Assembly (NCBI GenBank): GCA_035937595.1
Contig: DASZHS010000059.1
Span: 1-10,820, forward strand
Direction of reading: 5' to 3'
Origin: Palsa-459 sp035937595
Lineage (GTDB): Bacteria > Actinomycetota > Acidimicrobiia > Acidimicrobiales > RAAP-2
DNA: 10,820 nt
Position numbers and translations under genes: made by a program
Part shown: positions 6,144-10,820 of the stretch, in pieces
How positions within the stretch are numbered: the stretch's first letter is position 1
Layout of the letters: every line of letters starts with the position of its first letter
Notes under the pieces: generated by a model
Told to the model about the DNA's origin: nothing
Seen by the model: the letters and a program-made list of their open reading frames with translations, nothing else
Database searches by the model: none

Positions 6144-7457
6144 CTACTCGGGCGTGTCCGAGTGCGCTCGTTCGCGCTCCGCGCGCACCGAGGCGACGTT
6201 CGCGTCGGTCGAGGCGTCGAAGCGCCACATGGTCGGCAGGAGCAGTGCGAAGACGGCGCAGGAGCCGGCGCAGAGCAGCCCGCCGGAGATGACCGAGGTC
6301 TTTACCGACGTCACCGACGCGACGAGCGCGCTGCGGAGCTGGCCGAACTCGGGGCCCGTCGAGTAGCTGAGGAGCTCGAGGCCGGCCATGCGGCCACGCA
6401 CCTCGTCGGGGATCGAGGCGTTCCACATCGTCTGGCGGAAGATGCCGCTGATCGCGTCGGCGGCCCCGGCCACGACGAGGGCGAGCACCGCGAGCGCGAG
6501 GCCGCCGGCCAGTCCGAACCCCGCGATGGCGAGGCCCCACACGACGGCGGCCGCCACGATCGCCCGGCCGTGGTGGTGGATCCGCGACGTCCACTGCGAG
6601 CTGAGCGACGCGAGGAGCGCGCCGATCGGCAGACCCGCGTAGAGCAGGCCCAGGGCGAACGTCTCGTGGTAGCGGTCCGCGATGAACGGGAAGAGCGCGA
6701 CTGGGAAGGCGAACAGCATCGCGGAGAAGTCGATGAGGTAGGTCCCGAGGAGGTCGCGGCGCCCGATGGCGTAGCCGACGCCGCCGAAGACGTGCCGCAG
6801 GCTCGGGCGCGCGGCCACCCGCGGCGGCGACGCGGCGAGGGTGAGGAAGCAGGCGAGGGTGACCGCGAAGGTGGCCGCGTCGACCGCGTACCAGGCGGCC
6901 GGGCCGATCGCCACGGCCACGGTGCCGCCCACGATCGGTCCGAGGATCGAGCCGAACGTCCAGCGGAAGGTCGCAAGCGACGACGCGGCGGCGAGCTGGT
7001 CGTGCGGGACGATGCGGGGCACGATCGCGTCGAGGGAGGGACGCTGGAGGCCGTCGGCGGCGGCGAAGACCGCGGCGACCGCGTAGAGGACCCAGGGCTG
7101 GGGGTGCGACAGCGTCGCGTTGACCAGGAGCCCGAGCGTGCCGAGCAGCATGATCCCCTCGGTCCACAGGATCATCGTCCGCTTGTCCACGGTGTCGGCG
7201 AGCGACCCGCCGAGCAGGCCGAAGACGATGAGCGGGATGACCTCGACGACGCCGAGGAGACCGACTTGCAGGACCGAACCGGTCAGCACCTTCATCTGGT
7301 AGGGGATGACGACGTAGGTGCCTTGCGAGCCGATCATGCCGACGAGGCCGGCGAGGAACAGCGCCCGGAAGTCCTTCGAGCCTCGGAGCGGGCGCAGGTC
7401 GAGCCCGACGGCGCGGCGCCGCGGCGTGGTGCCTAGCTCGTTGTCGGCGGCTGCCAC
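6144..7457 (-). CDS. MFS transporter, MFS_3/EntS-like exporter family
   Basis: A 437-residue multi-pass inner-membrane transporter of the major facilitator superfamily. The sequence alternates long hydrophobic helices, for example 32-52, 65-87, 103-114, 122-134 and 298-332. The loop after helix 2 carries the family motif A in the form GGSLADTVDKR (83-93). The second half has SGIFRQTMWNASIPDEVRGRM (split about 337-357), a hallmark of the MFS_3 group that includes the enterobactin exporter EntS and many actinobacterial efflux proteins. Export of a small molecule by proton exchange is the family expectation; the substrate is unknown. The start is GTG 7455-7457, preceded by AAGGGTGGAG. No other start codon precedes helix 1. 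The first 25 bases overlap the end of the acyltransferase gene, so the two are one transcription unit. Confidence 0.88.
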   Translation of the reverse strand: MAAADNELGTTPRRRAVGLDLRPLRGSKDFRALFLAGLVGMIGSQGTYVVIPYQMKVLTGSVLQVGLLGVVEVIPLIVFGLLGGSLADTVDKRTMILWTEGIMLLGTLGLLVNATLSHPQPWVLYAVAAVFAAADGLQRPSLDAIVPRIVPHDQLAAASSLATFRWTFGSILGPIVGGTVAVAIGPAAWYAVDAATFAVTLACFLTLAASPPRVAARPSLRHVFGGVGYAIGRRDLLGTYLIDFSAMLFAFPVALFPFIADRYHETFALGLLYAGLPIGALLASLSSQWTSRIHHHGRAIVAAAVVWGLAIAGFGLAGGLALAVLALVVAGAADAISGIFRQTMWNASIPDEVRGRMAGLELLSYSTGPEFGQLRSALVASVTSVKTSVISGGLLCAGSCAVFALLLPTMWRFDASTDANVASVRAERERAHSDTPE

Positions 7458-8107
7458 GCTCCACCCTTGAGCACGCGGATGACCTTGGCCGGCACGCCCG
7501 CGACGACGGTGTGGTCGGGGAACTTCCCGCGGACGACGGCGCCGGCGGCGACCACGCAGTTTCGGCCGAGGTCGGCGCCGGGCAGGATGACGGCGTTCGC
7601 CCCGATCCAGCTACCCGAGCCGATCCGGACGGGCCGCTCGACGGTCGGCTGCAGGCCGACGGGCGCCTCAGGGTCCTCGTAGCCGTGGTTCTGGTCCGTG
7701 ATGTACACGTACGGACCGGTCTGGATGTCGTCGCCGAGCTCGATCGACCAGTGGCCGATCAGGTGGCTGCCACGCCCGATCACGCAGCGGTCCCCGATCG
7801 TGATGACCGGATCCGTCAGCATCTCTTGCTCTGGGCCCATGCCCGCGGTCAGGCAGACGCCCGGTCCGATCATGGTCTCCGACCCAATCCGCACGTACCG
7901 CTCGTTGTAGATCACTCCTTGAGGAAACAAGAGCGCGCTGCGCTCGCCAAAGTGTCCAAACCCCCGAGCCAGCCGGTCATCCGGGCCGACGATGCCGACC
8001 TCGCGGGAAAGCGCGACGAGGCCGCGGACGATTCTTCCAAGAGCTCGGTGCACTCGGTTCGGTAGTCGGAGGGCCTTCACGCGGGCGACGCTAATGGGGC
8101 TCGACAA
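7433..8107 (-). CDS. Left-handed beta-helix (hexapeptide repeat) acyltransferase
   Basis: A 224-residue enzyme of the LbetaH acyltransferase superfamily (maltose acetyltransferase/NodL/WbbJ-like), which moves an acetyl or other acyl group from CoA to a sugar or similar hydroxyl. Hexapeptide repeats of the [IV]-G-x4 type run from about 72 to 192 (RIGSETMIGPGVCL, TIGDRCVIGRGS, RIGSGSWIGANAVILPGADLG). The likely catalytic base is H141 in TDQNHGYEDP. The C-terminal VVAGVPAKVIR is typical of the family. The start is TTG 8105-8107 with GGAG three bases before it. A GTG at 8080 lacks an SD and would shorten the N-terminus by nine residues. The first 40 residues are basic and helical. Its 3' end overlaps the exporter gene, so the acylated product might be the exporter's cargo; this is inference. 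Confidence 0.9.
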   Translation of the reverse strand: MSSPISVARVKALRLPNRVHRALGRIVRGLVALSREVGIVGPDDRLARGFGHFGERSALLFPQGVIYNERYVRIGSETMIGPGVCLTAGMGPEQEMLTDPVITIGDRCVIGRGSHLIGHWSIELGDDIQTGPYVYITDQNHGYEDPEAPVGLQPTVERPVRIGSGSWIGANAVILPGADLGRNCVVAAGAVVRGKFPDHTVVAGVPAKVIRVLKGGAWQPPTTS

Positions 8108-8194
8108 CGACTCCAGAATTTGAGCGAGACTCGGAACGCCCTCCTCCGGCCGTCAGGCATCGTCGCTCGCAACATGGAGATGCCTTTCGCCGAG

Positions 8195-8222
8195 TTCACC
8201 CAGCCCTAGGCTCGCGTAACGT
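8195..8222 (+). promoter_or_regulatory. Possible promoter of the secreted repeat protein
   Basis: TTCACC (8195-8200) and TAACGT (8217-8222) are separated by 16 bp and lie about 50 bp upstream of the ATG at 8275. A small inverted repeat GTTC-TTC-GAAC (8226-8236) sits at the expected transcription start. The rest of the 167-bp divergent gap (8108-8274) shows no further recognisable element, and no convincing promoter for the acyltransferase was seen. The match is weak. Confidence 0.27.
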
Positions 8223-8274
8223 CCTGTTCTTCGAACGCCACGCTCGATCCAAGCAACAGAAAGGCAGCCGTCTG

Positions 8275-10137
8275 ATGTCTTCGCGCTCAAAGGAAGTGCA
8301 CCCACGCATCGGCCGTGCTGCCGCGATGTATTTGGCAGTTGCTTCGGCGATTGTTCTCGCGGCGGTTGTGGAGCCGATTGGATTGGCATCGGCTGCAACA
8401 CCCATCCCAACCTCCGCAACACTCCCGTTGCCATTGGCAGTAGGACCGGTTCCGAATGCTGCAGCTTCATCCGTCGACTGCGCCTCGGCGGGGACCTGTA
8501 CGAGCGTGGGCAGCTACCAAGACACCATCGGGATCACACATGCCATGGCGGATGACCTAAAGACGAGTACGTGGACAGCGACTCCCATCCTGGCACCCGT
8601 GGACGCGCCGGACTACACGTTCTCTGACCTGAATTCTGTGTCTTGTGTAAGTGCGGGCAACTGCATCGCGATCGGTGACTACAGGGTTAGCACGGTGAAG
8701 ACCGAGGGTTTCTACGCAGTCGAGACTTCTGGAGTTTGGGCACGTGGACTCGTCCTGCCCGTGCCTGCAGATGCCCAGTCCAATCCAGCTCAGACGACGT
8801 TCATCTCAGCGTCGTGTGTGCCCGGGGGAACGAAGTGCCAGCTTCTGGGTGAGTACGTCACTAACAACATTCCCGCGGCGATCCACTCGGTGGTCGACAC
8901 CTACGTATTCGGAACCGGTCTCAGCGGACCTCCCGTAGAGTTCGCCCAGCTCAGCGGTGAAGACAACATCGAGCTCAACGCGATCTCGTGTGCGTCGGGC
9001 ACGAGCTGCGTTGCCGTCGGCGCCCAGACCAAGCAGTTTTCGTCAGAGGCGACGTACGTGACCGAGAACGCCGGCACCTGGGGCACCCCGACCGTCACCT
9101 CGAACCCGAGGGGTGCCATCGTGCCCTACGAGTTCCTGACGTCCGTGTCCTGCCCGACGTCGGGCAACTGCGTCGCCGCCGGCCTCTACGGGAGCAACGG
9201 CGCGCAGATCTTCGCCGAGACCTACACCATCACCGGCGGCATCTGGGGTGGGGCCGTCGACATCGGAGAGCCAGCCCACCTGAGCTTCCCGTACGTGGAC
9301 GCGGTCTCGTGCGTGACCACCGTGACGACCTGCACGCTCGTGGGCGCGCTCTCGGACGGGCAGGGCGCGCTGCACGCTGCCACCGCGCAGATGACCGGCG
9401 GTCACTGGGGCCAGCTCGCACCCGCCGGCGTGCCGGTCGGGGGGATCAGCGACCACGAGTTCTATGGCGTCTCGTGCACGACCGGGGTGCAGTGCACCGC
9501 CGTCGGCTACTACAACCTGAACACCGTCACGGGCGGCACCGACGCGATGGCCGCGACCTGGACCGTGGGCGCGCAGCCGGGCCCGGTGACCGGGCTGCAC
9601 AAGCTCAGCGCCACGTCCACGACCGCCTCGATCGCCTGGACCGCGCCCGTGAACCCCGGGACGGGGATCGACCACTACGAGGTCACGGCCGTGCAGGGCA
9701 GCACCACCCCCGTGGACAAGGGTCCGGCGGCCGGGACGTCGGCCGTCGTCACGAAGCTCGGACCCGGCGGCACCTACCACCTCAGCGTCGTGACGGTCGG
9801 GGCCGACGGCCAGACCTCCGCACCCAGCACGATCGTCGTGGCGCTCCCTCCGTCGCCTCCCACGGCGCCAAAGATCGTGAGCGTCGTCGGCCTGCCCCAC
9901 GGGCTTCTCGTGAGCTGGACGCCGCCGAAGTCGATCGGTGGTGCGCCGATCCGGTCCTACAAGGTGACGTCGAGCTGCGCGGGCGCCGTGAAGGTTTCTC
10001 GATTCGCCGGCACCGTGCACAACGGCCGCGTCACCGGGCTGCCGGCCAGGGTGTCCTGCGTCGTCCGCGTCACCGCCACCAACGTCGCCGGCACCAGCCC
10101 GCCCTCTGGTCCGGTCCACGGCGTGCCGCGGATCTAG
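8275..10137 (+). CDS. Secreted protein with seven Cys-pair repeats (probable beta-propeller) and two FN3 domains
   Basis: A 620-residue exported protein of unknown function. A signal peptide covers about 1-40 (hydrophobic AAAMYLAVASAIVLAAVV, cleavage near LASA/ATP). Seven repeats follow, each centred on [SA]-[VI]-S-C-x5/6-C-x-[AL]-[VI]-G. Cys pairs are 69/75, 124/130, 181/188, 239/245, 293/299, 346/353 and 401/407, 53-58 residues apart. Most repeats end in a G-x-W motif. Seven repeats of this length and beta-rich composition suggest a seven-bladed propeller held by one disulfide per blade. Two fibronectin type III domains follow (about 434-525 and 526-618), the second with its own Cys pair (C568, C595). 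No catalytic motif, LPxTG signal or C-terminal membrane anchor is seen, so a secreted binding or adhesion role is only a guess. ATG 8275 is preceded by AAAGG. The 5' 780 bases are markedly less GC-rich than the rest. Confidence 0.85.
   Translation: MSSRSKEVHPRIGRAAAMYLAVASAIVLAAVVEPIGLASAATPIPTSATLPLPLAVGPVPNAAASSVDCASAGTCTSVGSYQDTIGITHAMADDLKTSTWTATPILAPVDAPDYTFSDLNSVSCVSAGNCIAIGDYRVSTVKTEGFYAVETSGVWARGLVLPVPADAQSNPAQTTFISASCVPGGTKCQLLGEYVTNNIPAAIHSVVDTYVFGTGLSGPPVEFAQLSGEDNIELNAISCASGTSCVAVGAQTKQFSSEATYVTENAGTWGTPTVTSNPRGAIVPYEFLTSVSCPTSGNCVAAGLYGSNGAQIFAETYTITGGIWGGAVDIGEPAHLSFPYVDAVSCVTTVTTCTLVGALSDGQGALHAATAQMTGGHWGQLAPAGVPVGGISDHEFYGVSCTTGVQCTAVGYYNLNTVTGGTDAMAATWTVGAQPGPVTGLHKLSATSTTASIAWTAPVNPGTGIDHYEVTAVQGSTTPVDKGPAAGTSAVVTKLGPGGTYHLSVVTVGADGQTSAPSTIVVALPPSPPTAPKIVSVVGLPHGLLVSWTPPKSIGGAPIRSYKVTSSCAGAVKVSRFAGTVHNGRVTGLPARVSCVVRVTATNVAGTSPPSGPVHGVPRI
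8470..9510 (+). repeat. Sevenfold protein-coding repeat, about 165 bp period
   Basis: This is the part of the secreted protein gene that encodes the seven Cys-pair repeats. The period is 53-58 codons. The repeats are clear only at protein level: bases have diverged widely and GC content differs between early and late copies. They are therefore old duplications, not recent tandem DNA repeats. Confidence 0.7.
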
Positions 10138-10187
10138 CTGTACACCTAGCTCGCGGTCCGCGGTCCTCGCTCGCGAACCGGTCGCCG

Positions 10188-10820
10188 TCAGGAGAACAGA
10201 GGCTTGAGGGCGTCGCCCACCACGGTCGACAGGTAGGCGGCGTAGGTTGCCGACAGGTGGCCGTTGTCGTAGTTGGTGATGTAGTGCCCGACGATCGGCG
10301 AGCACACGGTCGTGCAGAGCCACCGGCGCGTGAAGATGTACGACACCCCCATGAACCTCGCGGCGTTCAGCTCCGCGCGGCTGTTGCCGGGGCTGACGGG
10401 GTTGGGGTTGGGCTCGGCGCACTTCTGCACCTGCGCCGGGTACGCCGCGAGGCACGTCATGGGGTTCAGGTCGAACCAGTTCGTGTCCTGGAGGACCGCG
10501 ATCTTCATCGTCGGGGTCCGCAGCCGCAGGATCGTCGTCTGGAGCGCGAGCTGCCACTGCTGCGCGGTGAACAGGACGTGCTTGGGCTCCGAGTAGACGA
10601 GCGTTGTGCGCTCCCCGATGATCACCGCGCTCGGGTTCATCGCGTGGATGACCTTGATCGCCACGTTGCGGAACCGCTCGCAGCCCACCATCGTCCCGTA
10701 GGAGCCCTGGTAGAGCGAGAAGTTGCCGATGATCGCCACGGGGCAGCTGTTCTGGTAGATGAGCACCAGCTTCACCTTGGCCCTCGTCGCCGCGGGCACG
10801 ATGGCTGGGAGCCACATCAG
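10188..10820 (-). CDS. SGNH-domain protein, probably C-terminal part of an AT3-SGNH (OatA-like) O-acyltransferase, 5' partial
   Basis: The frame runs off the right edge, so the N-terminus is missing. The visible 210 residues match the C-terminal SGNH domain that is often fused to an acyltransferase-3 membrane domain. These proteins O-acetylate cell-wall or surface glycans outside the membrane. The first residues, LMWLPAI, match the stretch that directly follows the block-I GDSH motif in this family, so the nucleophile Ser should lie just beyond 10820. The catalytic Asp-His pair appears as D-N-G-H in NYDNGHLSATYAAYL, D184 and H187 counted from Met 10817. Paired Cys residues (C122/C133 and C168/C172) fit the extracytoplasmic form. 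The ATG at 10815-10817 is probably internal. It is convergent with the repeat-protein gene; the 50-bp gap holds no convincing terminator. Confidence 0.8.
   Translation of the reverse strand: MMWLPAIVPAATRAKVKLVLIYQNSCPVAIIGNFSLYQGSYGTMVGCERFRNVAIKVIHAMNPSAVIIGERTTLVYSEPKHVLFTAQQWQLALQTTILRLRTPTMKIAVLQDTNWFDLNPMTCLAAYPAQVQKCAEPNPNPVSPGNSRAELNAARFMGVSYIFTRRWLCTTVCSPIVGHYITNYDNGHLSATYAAYLSTVVGDALKPLFS

Noticed and set aside
3307..6366. 1019-codon open frame on + strand over the GH3 gene, and a 905-codon frame on the - strand (3407-6124)
   Set aside because: Both are Arg/Gly/Ala-rich frames without domain motifs, in the shadow of a GH3 gene with many family motifs. High GC removes stop codons from alternate frames.
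6022..7464. 480-codon frame on - and 440-codon frame on + over the MFS gene
   Set aside because: Charged, repetitive translations without hydrophobic helices, whereas the chosen frame encodes a complete multi-pass transporter.
8226..8236. GTTC-TTC-GAAC inverted repeat as a LexA/SOS box
   Set aside because: Actinobacterial SOS boxes have the opposite half-site order (CGAAC-N4-GTTCG), and the arms here are only 4 bp.
8153..8470. 105-codon minus-strand frame over the divergent gap and repeat-protein 5' end
   Set aside because: No family features or convincing ribosome site were seen, and most of it is antisense to the signal peptide and first repeat region of the secreted protein.
10138..10187. 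Possible terminator in the 50-bp convergent gap (TCGCG at 10151-10155 with CGCGA at 10172-10176; CGCGGTCCGCG)
   Set aside because: Arms are only about 5 bp with either a long or an impossibly short loop and no T-tract. Direct CTAGCT copies nearby do not form a stem.
9043..10815. 590-codon minus-strand frame spanning the repeat protein and the SGNH gene
   Set aside because: It is in a different frame from the SGNH protein and reads as low-complexity His/Arg/Gly sequence across two real genes.
1..10820. CRISPR arrays, tRNA/rRNA genes, IS elements, toxin-antitoxin pairs, riboswitches
   Set aside because: I saw no regular short direct repeats, cloverleaf sequences, transposase motifs or paired terminal inverted repeats by eye. 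Gaps between genes are all under 190 bp.

Overview
The window is GC-rich DNA (about 70% in most genes) with dense, short-spaced genes, GTG/TTG starts and actinobacterial-style leaderless promoters. I infer a high-GC actinobacterium. The Cys-pair repeat/FN3 secreted protein and the SGNH protein hint at Acidimicrobiia, but the lineage is an inference and no rRNA or other marker is present.

Layout: (1) 1-599 (+) is the 3' part of hisIE (histidine biosynthesis). (2) 619-3299 (-) is a same-strand run read serB, then a [3Fe-4S]-type ferredoxin, then a cytochrome P450. The last two are translationally coupled (TGATG) and form an electron-donor/monooxygenase pair. A palindrome in the 42-bp gap after serB is a candidate operator. 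(3) 3300-3484 is a divergent promoter region. (4) 3485-6100 (+) is a secreted glycoside hydrolase family 3 enzyme with an inserted PA14 domain; its start is anomalous (CTG start or a frameshift at a G6 tract). (5) 6144-8107 (-) is a two-gene overlapping operon: a hexapeptide-repeat acyltransferase followed by an MFS_3-type exporter. (6) 8275-10137 (+) is a secreted protein with seven evenly spaced Cys-pair repeats, probably a seven-bladed propeller, and two FN3 domains. (7) 10188-10820 (-) is the C-terminal SGNH domain of a protein, probably of the AT3-SGNH (OatA-like) type, running off the right edge.

The left half is core metabolism (histidine, serine) plus a P450 module. The right half is surface-directed: polysaccharide hydrolysis, acyl transfer, export, a secreted repeat protein and envelope O-acylation. 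Convergent gene pairs are separated by GC-rich hairpins at 587-608 and 6105-6140.

Points most worth a second look: the GH3 start and its altered catalytic motifs, the sevenfold Cys-pair repeat protein with a sharp internal GC step near 9060, and the operator-like palindrome before the ferredoxin-P450 pair. I saw no tRNA, rRNA, CRISPR array, insertion sequence or phage gene. No single feature amounts to a clearly new multi-gene system.
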